From: Sporolactobacillus kofuensis
GTDB lineage: Bacteria; Bacillota; Bacilli; Bacillales; Sporolactobacillaceae
Assembly (NCBI RefSeq): GCF_024125425.1
Contig: NZ_JAMXWN010000011.1
Span: 1-64,000 of the forward strand
Reading direction: 5' to 3'
Length of the DNA stretch: 64,000 nt
Below the pieces are notes generated by a model, which ran no database searches, was not told the DNA's origin, and was given only the letters and a program-made list of their open reading frames with translations. The position numbers and the translations under genes are program-made. Position 1 is the stretch's first letter, and each line of letters opens with the position of its first letter. Below, one piece after another: positions 51,278 to 59,068 of this stretch.

Positions 51278-52174
51278 ATGTATTTCTTCAAGAAAAGGGA
51301 CAAGCATACGGTTGTTCCGCGTGGAAAATTTGCCATTTTAATGGACTATATTCTCGTCATTATCGGTTCGTTTATCGTCGGAATTACGTTTAACACCTTT
51401 ATGCTTCCGACCCATATTGCCTCCGGCGGCGTGGCTGGGATCAGTATTGTGTTGCACTGGACGCTCGGCTGGGCACCTTCTTACACCCAGTGGGGATTGA
51501 ATCTACCGATTTTCATTTTAGGTTTAGTAATTCTTGGCAAAGAATTTGGTTATTTAGATTACATGATGAAGATCTTGCTTGGCACGGTGACGTTGCCGTT
51601 CTTCGTTTTCTTGACAGCCGAGGTCCCTGCTGCAACGCAGAGCCCATTACTTGGTGCTTTGTTTGGCGGCGTCGGTACCGGGGTTGGTTTAGGACTTGTT
51701 TTTCGTGGGCGCGGCTCTACTGGAGGCACAGCACTCGCCGGACAAATTGTACATAAGTATACCGGCATTTCCTTAGGGGTTTGTGTCTCACTTTTTGACG
51801 GGGTGATTGTACTCACTTCAGCTTTCTTCATGTCGCTTGGGGCGGCACTCTACGCATTAATCAGTATTTATGTAACGGCTAAAATGATTGATGTTGTGCA
51901 GCTCGGCTTTAATACAGAAAAGATGGCACTGATCATTTCTGAAAGAGAAGATGAAATGCGTCAAGCAATCCTGGATGAAATTGATCGTGGTGTGACGCGA
52001 ATTACGAGCCAAGGGGGTTATACCGGCGATAATCGGCCGATGCTGATGACTGTCGTTTCACAGGGTGAATTGACACACCTAAAGCAGTTAGTTCGCTCGA
52101 TTGATCCGGATTCCTTTTTCATTTTGACCAATGCAACTGAGGTATTTGGTAAAGGTTTCTATAAACGCAGTTAA
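51278..52174 (+). CDS. YitT/YvjA family membrane protein with DUF2179 domain
   Basis: Integral membrane protein of unknown transport role. The N-terminal part has six hydrophobic segments, beginning DYILVIIGSFIVGITFNTFMLPTHIASGGVAGISIV, with GTGVGLGLVFRGRGSTGG as the conserved glycine stretch. The last 75 residues are a soluble DUF2179 domain (ITSQGGYTGDNRPMLMTVV) that may sense a ligand. The 298 residues fit B. subtilis YvjA, which also lies near prfB and ftsE. The ATG follows aaaggag. It has its own terminator. Confidence 0.88.
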   Translation: MYFFKKRDKHTVVPRGKFAILMDYILVIIGSFIVGITFNTFMLPTHIASGGVAGISIVLHWTLGWAPSYTQWGLNLPIFILGLVILGKEFGYLDYMMKILLGTVTLPFFVFLTAEVPAATQSPLLGALFGGVGTGVGLGLVFRGRGSTGGTALAGQIVHKYTGISLGVCVSLFDGVIVLTSAFFMSLGAALYALISIYVTAKMIDVVQLGFNTEKMALIISEREDEMRQAILDEIDRGVTRITSQGGYTGDNRPMLMTVVSQGELTHLKQLVRSIDPDSFFILTNATEVFGKGFYKRS

Positions 52175-52196
52175 GGGACTTGCTTTAAGACTTAAG

Positions 52197-52222
52197 CGGA
52201 GGGAATTTCACCTCCGTTTTTT
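52197..52222 (+). terminator. Terminator after the YitT-type gene
   Basis: A 6-bp stem cggagg/cctccg (52197-52202 with 52211-52216) is followed by seven T. Confidence 0.8.
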
Positions 52223-52264
52223 TGTTGCCTAGAAAATAATCGACTTCTGATTAATGTTTAGCCA

Positions 52265-52348
52265 ATGCATAAAAATAGGGAATCAATGCGCGAAAAGCGG
52301 AAGCCCACGCGCGAAAACCACAATCGGACAATTACATCAAGAAAAAGG
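52265..52348 (+). repeat. Tract with 21-bp period (atgcgcgaaaa core)
   Basis: Similar units begin at 52265 (atgcataaaaa), 52286 (atgcgcgaaaa) and 52307 (acgcgcgaaaa), exactly 21 bases apart, with a diverged fourth at 52328. In one frame they read as seven-residue repeats MHKNRES, MREKRKP, TRENHNR, but no ribosome site precedes them. The tract follows the YitT-type gene terminator. Confidence 0.5.
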
Positions 52349-52690
52349 GGACTCATATTAGTTCCGGGTAGAGAAGAATCTAACCGTTTCACCGGCGTTA
52401 TTCGCCATTTTTCATCAAAAAATTTCATTACAATACTTCATTTGAAATTGAAATGTAATAATTTTCGTAGGGATTATGTCGGATTCTGATGGTATAATTA
52501 CTATTGATTAGTGGAGTGTTTTGTTTTTCTACATAGTTTGTGCGCAAAAATGGTGTCCTTGCTTAACTTCATGGCAACCCACCCATTTTAATGATTCGTG
52601 CGAATGGTTTTACATAGAAATGAGTGAATCAGACAGATTTCTAGAAATAAAGACAAAATGTGCAAAAAAGATTTTGGGGGAAGGAACTTT
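52349..52690. other. Region upstream of ftsE
   Basis: No gene is recognised. An extended -10 promoter, TGGTATAAT, lies at 52490-52498 without a good -35 box and could serve ftsEX, leaving a leader of about 185 nt. A cytochrome c gene found at this place in B. subtilis is missing. Confidence 0.4.
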
Positions 52691-53386
52691 ATGGAAGACG
52701 TAATTTTGATGCAAAATGTCTGGAAAGCCTACCCAAATGGGGTCATGGCATTGAACGGCATTGATCTGTCTGTCAAACAAGGCGAATTTGTCTATATTGT
52801 TGGCCCAAGTGGGGCAGGTAAATCAACGTTTATTAAAATGATTTTTAGAGAATTGAAGCCTACAAGAGGCAAGATATTCATTAATAATAAAAATATCGCG
52901 AATTTGCGTGAGCGTCAGGTCCCATATTTTCGACGTAAAATTGGTGTTGTCTTTCAGGACTTCCGATTATTGCCGAAACTGACGGTCTATGAAAATGTGG
53001 CGTTCGCACTTGAAGTTATTGAAGAACATCCGCGGACGATCAAGAAGCGTGTCATGGAAGTACTTGATCTGGTCGGCTTGAAACATAAAATGCGCTCATT
53101 TCCGGATCAACTTTCCGGTGGCGAGCAGCAGCGGGTATCCATTGCGCGCTCAATATGCAACCGTCCTCCTGTATTGATTGCCGACGAACCTACAGGTAAC
53201 CTTGACCCGGAAACTTCATGGCAGATTATGGACGTGTTCAAAAGGATCAATGAACAGGGAACAACAATTGTCATGGCAACCCACAACCGAGATATTGTTA
53301 ATAAGATCAGGCACAGAGTTATTGCTCTTGAAGGCGGTATGATAGTGCGTGACCAGCAGGAAGGGGACTATGGCTATGAAGATTAG
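52691..53386 (+). CDS. ftsE: FtsE, cell-division ABC transporter ATPase
   Basis: ATPase half of FtsEX, which in Bacillus activates the CwlO-type endopeptidase rather than transporting a solute. Motifs: Walker [10 protein letters not shown] near 36, Q-loop FQDFRLLP near 88, signature [14 protein letters not shown] near 140, Walker [13 protein letters not shown] near 162, and the H-loop MATH near 195. The 231-residue size is normal. The ATG follows gggggaagg, and the 3' end overlaps ftsX by 11 bases. Confidence 0.95.
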   Translation: MEDVILMQNVWKAYPNGVMALNGIDLSVKQGEFVYIVGPSGAGKSTFIKMIFRELKPTRGKIFINNKNIANLRERQVPYFRRKIGVVFQDFRLLPKLTVYENVAFALEVIEEHPRTIKKRVMEVLDLVGLKHKMRSFPDQLSGGEQQRVSIARSICNRPPVLIADEPTGNLDPETSWQIMDVFKRINEQGTTIVMATHNRDIVNKIRHRVIALEGGMIVRDQQEGDYGYED

Positions 53387-54269
53387 AACTCTGAGAAGAC
53401 ATGTCAATGAAAGCTTTAAGAGCCTCGGACGGAACGGTTGGATGACGTTCGCTTCAGTGAGTGCTGTAACCGTGTCACTCGTTCTGGTTGGTCTGTTCCT
53501 GATGGTAATGTTTAACCTAAACAAGATCGCCGGCGATATTGAAAGTGATGTTGAGGTTCGTGTCTATTTGGATCAATCCATCACACAAGCACAGCAGGAT
53601 GCGCTTGAACAAGACCTCAAGGAAGTTAAAAATGTGCAGTCTGTACAGTTCCAGTCTAAGAAACAAGGCTTGAACAGCCTGATGAAGAGTCTTGGCAATG
53701 ATAAGAAGAGCTTTGCTGATCTTCAGAAGGAAAATCCGCTGCCCAACGCATTTATTCTAAAAACGAAGAAACCGGAACAAACGATTCATGTCGCTAACCA
53801 GGTGAGAGATTTACCGAATGTCACCGATGTGCGTTATGGAAAAGGTACGGTTGAAAAGTTGTTCCATTTCATAAGAATTGCTCGAAATGTCGGCATCGTA
53901 TTGATTATCGGTTTGCTGTTTACCTCGGTATTCTTGATTGCGAATACCATTAAGCTAACGATTGTTGCGCGTCGCCGAGAAATTGAAATCATGAAACTGG
54001 TTGGTGCGACGAATGCCTTTGTCCGGTGGCCATATTTCATTGAAGGTTTGGTCATGGGAATTCTTGGATCGGTGATTCCGGTCGTATTGGTCATGGTTGT
54101 GTACCGATTCGCCTATTACGGCCTTGGAGGCAATCTGCAGCAGATGTTCATCCGGTTGATCCCTTATCACACCATGACGACGAATTTGAGCCTGTTGCTG
54201 GTCGGTATCGGTGCAATAATCGGCGTCTGGGGCAGCATGAGTTCTGTACGTAAGTTCTTGAAAGTTTGA
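53376..54269 (+). CDS. ftsX: FtsX, cell-division ABC transporter permease
   Basis: Membrane partner of FtsE. Four membrane segments are seen: one near residue 25-45 (TFASVSAVTVSLVLVGLFLMVMF) and three in the C-terminal third (IVLIIGLLFTSVFLIANTI; GLVMGILGSVIPVVLVMVVY; LSLLLVGIGAIIGVWGS). Between the first and second lies an extracellular domain of about 110 residues that contacts the hydrolase. The MIKLVGAT-like block EIMKLVGATNAFVRWPYFIEG is characteristic. The start was chosen at 53376 for best spacing from aaggggac; an ATG six bases upstream is possible. Confidence 0.94.
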   Translation: MKIRTLRRHVNESFKSLGRNGWMTFASVSAVTVSLVLVGLFLMVMFNLNKIAGDIESDVEVRVYLDQSITQAQQDALEQDLKEVKNVQSVQFQSKKQGLNSLMKSLGNDKKSFADLQKENPLPNAFILKTKKPEQTIHVANQVRDLPNVTDVRYGKGTVEKLFHFIRIARNVGIVLIIGLLFTSVFLIANTIKLTIVARRREIEIMKLVGATNAFVRWPYFIEGLVMGILGSVIPVVLVMVVYRFAYYGLGGNLQQMFIRLIPYHTMTTNLSLLLVGIGAIIGVWGSMSSVRKFLKV

Positions 54270-54277
54270 ATTTCGAA

Positions 54278-54309
54278 GCCACCCGTATTCTTCAGGTGGT
54301 TTTTTTTAA
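54278..54309 (+). terminator. Terminator after ftsX
   Basis: A ccacc (54279-54283) / ggtgg (54295-54299) stem, with an A/T-rich loop, is followed by eight T. Confidence 0.75.
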
Positions 54310-54340
54310 AATAAGAGAGTAACAATTTTAACTTAAAAAT

Positions 54341-54492
54341 TCGGCGAAGATGCGAGACGCCTGCAGGAAAGTGAGCTCGGGTGACTCGGCAGATTTATGA
54401 ATGGCCGAGGAGGCTCCTGGATCACCCGTGGCAAGCGAGAAAACGAAGCAGAATTGATGTAAAGAAAGGACTGGACGGTTTTTGTCCAGTTC
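54341..54492 (+). repeat. Interspersed GC-rich repeat, copy A4
   Basis: Blocks: gcgaagatgcgagacgcctg, tcggcagatttatgaa, cgaggaggctcctggatcac, ccgtggcaagcgag, cgaagcagaattgatgtaaa. A terminal hairpin (actggac/gtccagt, about 54472-54490) closes it. It starts about 30 bases after the ftsX terminator, same strand. Confidence 0.8.
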
Positions 54493-54779
54493 TTCTAACA
54501 CCTATCAACGGAATAGCTTTCATGGTTCAAAATGATGTTTTCGAGACAGGACTGTTCAATTGCTGTAAGATAAGGATTATATTCTTCGGAAAAAATGAAT
54601 AAAAGAGTACAAATAAGCGAAAAAGATGATATGTGGTCGGAGAACGGGACAGCTCTTTCGGAACATTGGAGATTAACCGCCGAGTCATTAGAATCTCTAC
54701 GCTTACTGGATCAAGTCTATTAATTTTTTGGATGCCGGCATTTTTCGATGAGCACCGGCGTATTTTGAGGAGGCAATAC

Positions 54780-56240
54780 ATGATGAAGAAGTTCAGTGGC
54801 AAAGTGGTCGCTTTGCTTATGGCGATCGCACTGGTCGTTGGCGCAGGTGGCTCCTACGCAGTGTTCGGCGTTGTTCAGAGTCGCCAGGCACCTGTTGCAA
54901 CAGCGACAGCCGGTTCGACTATATCAGATAAGGATACAGCAAAAATTAAGGCAATACATGATTTAATTGAAAAGGAATATTTTCAAAAAGTCAGCGGATC
55001 GAAACTGTATGATGGTGCCATTAAGGGCATGATTGAAGCGTTGAATGATCCTTTTTCGAGCTACATGAATGCGAAGACAGCATCTGATTTTACACAATCG
55101 TTATCCTCATCCTTCCAAGGGATTGGTGCGGAGGTCCAAATGGTTGGCAAACAAGTCACCATTATTTCACCAATTAAAGGATCACCGGCAGAAAAAGCGG
55201 GATTAAAGCCAAAAGATGCGATTGTTACGATTAATGGAAAATCAACGGATGGCCTTGATATTAATGAAGCGGTGAATAAGATCCGCGGCAAGAAGGGAAC
55301 AGTCGTCCGAATCGGGATTAAACGGCCTGGAGTTGCCAATGCGCTAACCTTTGCGATTAAGCGTGATGATATTCCAATTCGGACTGTTGATAGTAAGATG
55401 ATCAAGCGAGACGGTCAACCGATCGGTTATATCGCCATCACACAATTCAACGAGAATACGGATAAAGAATTTTCCACTGCACTCAGCAAACTTGAAGGAA
55501 ACGGTATGAAAGGTTTGATTATTGATGTGCGTGGCAATCCGGGTGGTTATCTCCAAGCTGTTGAGAAAATAGGTAACTTGCTTGTACCAGACAACAAACC
55601 GATTGTTCAAATTGAAGATCGCGCCGGTAAAAAGCAGCCGTTCTATTCAACGTTGAAAAAGAAAAAGAACTATCCAATTACCGCATTGATTGACGGCGGA
55701 AGTGCCTCTGCATCGGAGATTCTCGCCGGTGCGCTTCATCAAGCAGGTGGCTATCCATTGGTCGGTGTGAAGTCCTTCGGTAAAGGGACTGTTCAGCAAG
55801 GTATTGAACTCTCCGATAAGAGTGAGCTAAAATTAACAACCGACAAATGGCTGACGCCGAACGGTGACTGGATTCACAAGAAAGGCATAAAACCAACCAT
55901 TAATGTGAAGCAGCCGGATTACTACTATGTTGCGCCGATCATCTTGAAAAAGGGTAAGACGCTTAAGGCGGATCAGAATAACGACACGATCGCTGATGCA
56001 CAGAAAATGTTGAAAGCAGCAGGTCAGAATCCTGGACGCACCGATGGTTATTTCAGTGCACAGACCGTTCAGGCTGTAAAAGCATTCCAGAAAGCAAAGA
56101 AACTTCCTGCTTCAGGTATCATTAATCAGAAAACTGCTGATGCATTGCAGCAGGCAACGCTATCGGCAATCAGCAATCAGAAAAATGATCGTCAGCTGAA
56201 TGCCGCGGTTAATGAGATTGTGAACGCCATTCAAAAATGA
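54780..56240 (+). CDS. ctpB: Carboxy-terminal processing protease (S41, CtpB-like)
   Basis: PDZ-serine protease; in B. subtilis CtpB cleaves SpoIVFA and so triggers sigma-K activation during sporulation. A signal peptide or anchor occupies residues 1-30. A PDZ domain covers about 100-180 (GIGAEVQMVGKQVTIISPIKGSPAEKAGLKPKD). The S41 catalytic domain has FIDVRGNPGGYLQAV-like NPGG near 256, the serine in GGSASASEILAGALHQ near 312 and the lysine in SFGKGTVQQG near 338. A C-terminal peptidoglycan-binding domain runs about 410-470. The 486 residues match the family (480). The ATG follows gaggaggc; a second ATG is adjacent. Confidence 0.93.
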   Translation: MMKKFSGKVVALLMAIALVVGAGGSYAVFGVVQSRQAPVATATAGSTISDKDTAKIKAIHDLIEKEYFQKVSGSKLYDGAIKGMIEALNDPFSSYMNAKTASDFTQSLSSSFQGIGAEVQMVGKQVTIISPIKGSPAEKAGLKPKDAIVTINGKSTDGLDINEAVNKIRGKKGTVVRIGIKRPGVANALTFAIKRDDIPIRTVDSKMIKRDGQPIGYIAITQFNENTDKEFSTALSKLEGNGMKGLIIDVRGNPGGYLQAVEKIGNLLVPDNKPIVQIEDRAGKKQPFYSTLKKKKNYPITALIDGGSASASEILAGALHQAGGYPLVGVKSFGKGTVQQGIELSDKSELKLTTDKWLTPNGDWIHKKGIKPTINVKQPDYYYVAPIILKKGKTLKADQNNDTIADAQKMLKAAGQNPGRTDGYFSAQTVQAVKAFQKAKKLPASGIINQKTADALQQATLSAISNQKNDRQLNAAVNEIVNAIQK

Positions 56241-56293
56241 GAGAATTAGGGGCTGAAATCAAAAGTTCCTCATGAAATTGAATAGAGTAACGG

Positions 56294-56330
56294 AGATGAC
56301 TCAAGAGTTTAATTTGAGTCATCTTTTTTC
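56294..56330 (+). terminator. Terminator after ctpB
   Basis: An 11-bp perfect stem (56294-56304 with 56314-56324) with a 9-base loop is followed by TTTTT. Confidence 0.88.
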
Positions 56331-56576
56331 TATAGAAAACTGATTCAGATTGACCCTGGTGGAATTGAAATGGAAATCTCCAGGACACAATCACCAATTT
56401 TTATGTAACTAAATTCACAAAATTTAGCTTGAAGGTTGTCACGTCATGTATAATTATAGAGAGTTACTATTTATGCAGGAAAACATGAATAATTTGGCGA
56501 AAAATCAAGTTGTTATAGATAAAATGAACAAATAAATGCATGAGTGAATGACTGATTGATCCTGGGGGAATGACCG

Positions 56577-57776
56577 ATGGTTGACAGCTTAAAAGTGATA
56601 CTTTATGGTATAGCTTCATTTTTCTTAAATCCAATATTATATCTGTTATTCATCGCGTTGTTCGTGTATAGTGCACAGCGCGTGAGACGTGAACGGCGCT
56701 CGTTTCGAGTCAAGGCTTATGGAATGTTCAACTCTATTTTTGCAAGTATTGGACCAAGCCTTTTGATTGGGATGATGGTTTCCGTTGTTCTCGTTCTTGC
56801 AGGTGTGAGTCTCAAACCGGGTGTTCTCGTGCTCTTTTCGGCTGGATACTTGGTGACCTTACTCATCTGTCAGCAGCGTTTTCTATCGCCGGCTCTCGCA
56901 AGTGGCATCACCCTTGCTGCTGCTTATTTCATGCCCGTCATACATACGGACTATCCGCTTGTGAACAGCTGGATCATCGACATCCATAGGATGGATTATC
57001 TGTCGTTCGGCATTTTTATGACGATCTGTCTACTGGCTGAGACAGCGCTCGTTTTCTTCTGGGGTGCTTCTCAGACTTCGCCACGATTAATAAGCAGTCA
57101 TCGAGGGGGACTAGTTGGTGCCCATGAAGCCTGTCAGTTATGGATTGCCCCTATTCTCTTTCTTGTTCCGATGCCGGATGCTGTTGGAGCAATCGGGCAT
57201 TGGCCGTTTGTATCAAGTGGGGCTTCATTCGGATTCGCCTTATTTCCACTCGGTATAGGCTTTGCACAGTTGATTACGCACGAACTGCCTGCATTTGCTA
57301 CGCGTCAGACATCACGTTGGATGCTGCTTACTGCGTGTGCGACAGCTATTTTTTCTGGTGTGTTTTATTTCATCCATTTACCTCTATTGATTGTGATCGG
57401 TGGTCTTATTGCACTTGTCAGCCGTTTGACATTAGTTTGGTACCATCATCATTTGCGTGAGACACGTCCATTTTGTTTCTTAATGCCCAATAATGGCCTA
57501 CGCGTCATCGGAACCATTCCTCACTCGCTAGGCGCACGAATGGGTATCGAACCGGGTGAAGAAATTTGCCGCGTCAATGATCAGGAGATCAGTAGTGTCT
57601 ATGAATTTTATGAAGCATTGCAGAAACACGCCGCGTATTGCAAGCTTGAGGTGATTGACCGATTTGGTCAACAACGGTTTGCAAAAGGTCCGATTCACGA
57701 AGATGATGATCATAAAATTGGACTACTTTTTCTTGAAAGTGACCATTGGAAGTTCAACCAAAAGACAAATTTGTAA
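56577..57776 (+). CDS. minJ: MinJ-like cell-division topological protein with PDZ domain
   Basis: Integral membrane protein bridging DivIVA and MinD, restricting Z-ring assembly to mid-cell in Bacillus; needed for swarming as well. About eight hydrophobic segments fill residues 10-300. The last 90 residues form a PDZ-like domain (GLRVIGTIPHSLGARMGIEPGEEICRVNDQEISSVYEFYEAL). The sequence itself is not highly conserved, so the position after ctpB (as in B. subtilis, where it is yvjD) and the membrane-plus-PDZ design carry the assignment. The ATG follows gggggaatg. No swrA follows. Confidence 0.82.
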   Translation: MVDSLKVILYGIASFFLNPILYLLFIALFVYSAQRVRRERRSFRVKAYGMFNSIFASIGPSLLIGMMVSVVLVLAGVSLKPGVLVLFSAGYLVTLLICQQRFLSPALASGITLAAAYFMPVIHTDYPLVNSWIIDIHRMDYLSFGIFMTICLLAETALVFFWGASQTSPRLISSHRGGLVGAHEACQLWIAPILFLVPMPDAVGAIGHWPFVSSGASFGFALFPLGIGFAQLITHELPAFATRQTSRWMLLTACATAIFSGVFYFIHLPLLIVIGGLIALVSRLTLVWYHHHLRETRPFCFLMPNNGLRVIGTIPHSLGARMGIEPGEEICRVNDQEISSVYEFYEALQKHAAYCKLEVIDRFGQQRFAKGPIHEDDDHKIGLLFLESDHWKFNQKTNL

Positions 57777-58141
57777 GTAAACCTGCGAATACTTTGACTG
57801 GAACAAAAATCCGGAAATGGAAACAGCAGTGACGCACATTCCAGGTTTCTCTGAAAATGAGATGGAAGTCTAGCTTTGCGTGACGCGCTGCCCGCAGAAC
57901 AAAGAGCGAGCGTCAGATGCTGCAAATACCGGTCTGTTGTTCCAATCACTTTTCGAATGAACGAAGTGAACGTAAGCCTAGTGGATGCCGACAGCGCAAT
58001 GTCAAAAGAAAAAAGTGCAAAAAATGTCGCGTTCAGTAGATAATTCGAACATTGTTTCACTTCTAGGTGCTATAATTTATGTAATTTAGAGCGAAGAGCA
58101 AGTTGGTGAGCGTAGATAAGTTGGAGAGGAGGAGTACACTC
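57777..58141. other. Region between minJ and abrB
   Basis: About 365 bases without a gene. The part at about 57868-57915 (gcccgcagaac...gcgagcgtcagatgctgcaa) resembles the right end of the interspersed repeat family but lacks a terminator before it, so it is only a possible eroded copy. An A/T-rich promoter-like segment precedes abrB. Confidence 0.3.
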
Positions 58142-58432
58142 ATGAAATCGACAGGTATTGTACGTAAAGTTGATGAGCTTGGACGTGTCGTCATTCCTAT
58201 TGAATTACGACGAACGATGAACATTAAAGAAGGCGATCCACTCGAAATCTTCACAGAAGATGATCATATTATTTTTAAAAAATATGTACCGAGTATGGCT
58301 TGTCAAATTACTAATGAAGTTTCCCCGGATAATCTTGTTTTGGCGAATGGCAAACTGATTCTGAGTCGCAAAGCAGCAAAGGGTATCGTTGAAGAAATTG
58401 AAAAATACATGGGTGAAGATACTCATTCATAA
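58142..58432 (+). CDS. abrB: AbrB-family transition-state regulator
   Basis: DNA-binding repressor of post-exponential genes. The 96-residue protein has the AbrB swapped-hairpin domain at residues 1-50 (MKSTGIVRKVDELGRVVIPI and ELRRTMNIKEGDPLEIF). A C-terminal oligomerisation domain includes SMACQITNEVSPDNLVLANGKLILSRKAAKGIVEEI. It is close to both AbrB and its paralogue Abh of B. subtilis; the sequence does not settle which. Its place before uvrB is not the B. subtilis location of abrB. The ATG follows gaggaggag. Confidence 0.9.
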   Translation: MKSTGIVRKVDELGRVVIPIELRRTMNIKEGDPLEIFTEDDHIIFKKYVPSMACQITNEVSPDNLVLANGKLILSRKAAKGIVEEIEKYMGEDTHS

Positions 58433-58449
58433 ATAAATATGAATGGAAA

Positions 58450-58485
58450 AAAACTTCTGTGGCATCATGCCATGGAAGTTTTTTA
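58450..58485 (+). terminator. Terminator after abrB
   Basis: An 8-bp outer stem aaaacttc/gaagtttt (58450-58457 with 58475-58482), with further inner pairing, is followed by T. Confidence 0.75.
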
Positions 58486-58512
58486 GTTCAAGTAAAGAAA
58501 GTAATATGCTCA

Positions 58513-58682
58513 TAAAGCAAGAGGTTGTGAACGAATGATGCAGATACGAGACTCTTGCGAGACAGGTATCAGCGCGAATCCGCAGACTTTTGTCTGTTCG
58601 AGGAGGGTCACGGTGTGCCTGTGTAAGCGAGCAATCAAATCGTAATTGATTTAAGATCTAGGACAGGCGGTTTTTCTTAACC
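58513..58682 (+). repeat. Interspersed GC-rich repeat, copy A5
   Basis: Blocks: aaagcaagaggttgtgaac (shared with copy A2), atacgagactcttgcgaga, atccgcagacttttgtc, tcgaggagggtcacggtg, gtaagcgagcaatcaaatcg, aattgatttaa, and a closing aggacaggcggtttttctta. It starts about 30 bases after the abrB terminator. Confidence 0.75.
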
Positions 58683-58701
58683 TACATAGGTAATTCCTGA
58701 T

Positions 58702-58764
58702 TTGCGCATTGGATCAATTAAGTCGCGCATGGATCTCGAATTTTTGCGCATTGGATCCACATAA
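58702..58764 (+). repeat. Tract with 21-bp period (gcgcattggatc core)
   Basis: ttgcgcattggatc at 58702, tcgcgcatggatc at 58723 and ttgcgcattggatc at 58744 are exactly 21 bases apart. In one frame they read as seven-residue repeats (LRIGSIK, SRMDLEF, LRIGST) ended by a stop, with no ribosome site. It follows repeat copy A5. Confidence 0.55.
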
Positions 58765-58931
58765 ATAATTAAATGGGAGACGGATCAGTACAACTTACGC
58801 TTTGCTTATTCTCTATCCTGACCAAAGCACGTTTTCTCGTTTTTATAGGGCGCGCATTGCTTGGGTATCCTGTTGACTAAATTAGAAGATTCTATGTGGC
58901 TCATCTTTATTTGCATGGATAACAAAATTGG

Positions 58932-58977
58932 GAATATCCGTTCGCATTTTGCTGTTATTTTACAGTCAAGGTATGCT
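58932..58977 (+). promoter_or_regulatory. uvrBA promoter with candidate LexA box
   Basis: GAAT-ATCC-GTTC (58932-58943) matches the Gram-positive LexA (DinR) core GAAC-N4-GTTC with one mismatch. It lies directly before a TTGCTG (58949-58954) / TATGCT (58972-58977) promoter with a 17-base spacer. SOS control of uvrBA is established in B. subtilis and expected here. Confidence 0.55.
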
Positions 58978-59068
58978 ATACTTTAATAAAGATTTTTATA
59001 CTTTTTGGACAAATAATGCGTAAAACAAATACATTTCTGTACAAAATCAAGGATTGGAGGACGGCACG

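Noticed and set aside
52521-52703. Open frame of 60 codons just before ftsE
   Set aside because: It overlaps the ftsE start and leader with no ribosome site; the cytochrome gene expected here in B. subtilis is not encoded by it.
57868-57915. Eighth copy of the interspersed repeat after minJ
   Set aside because: Only the right-end block is vaguely similar and no terminator precedes it; too diverged to count.
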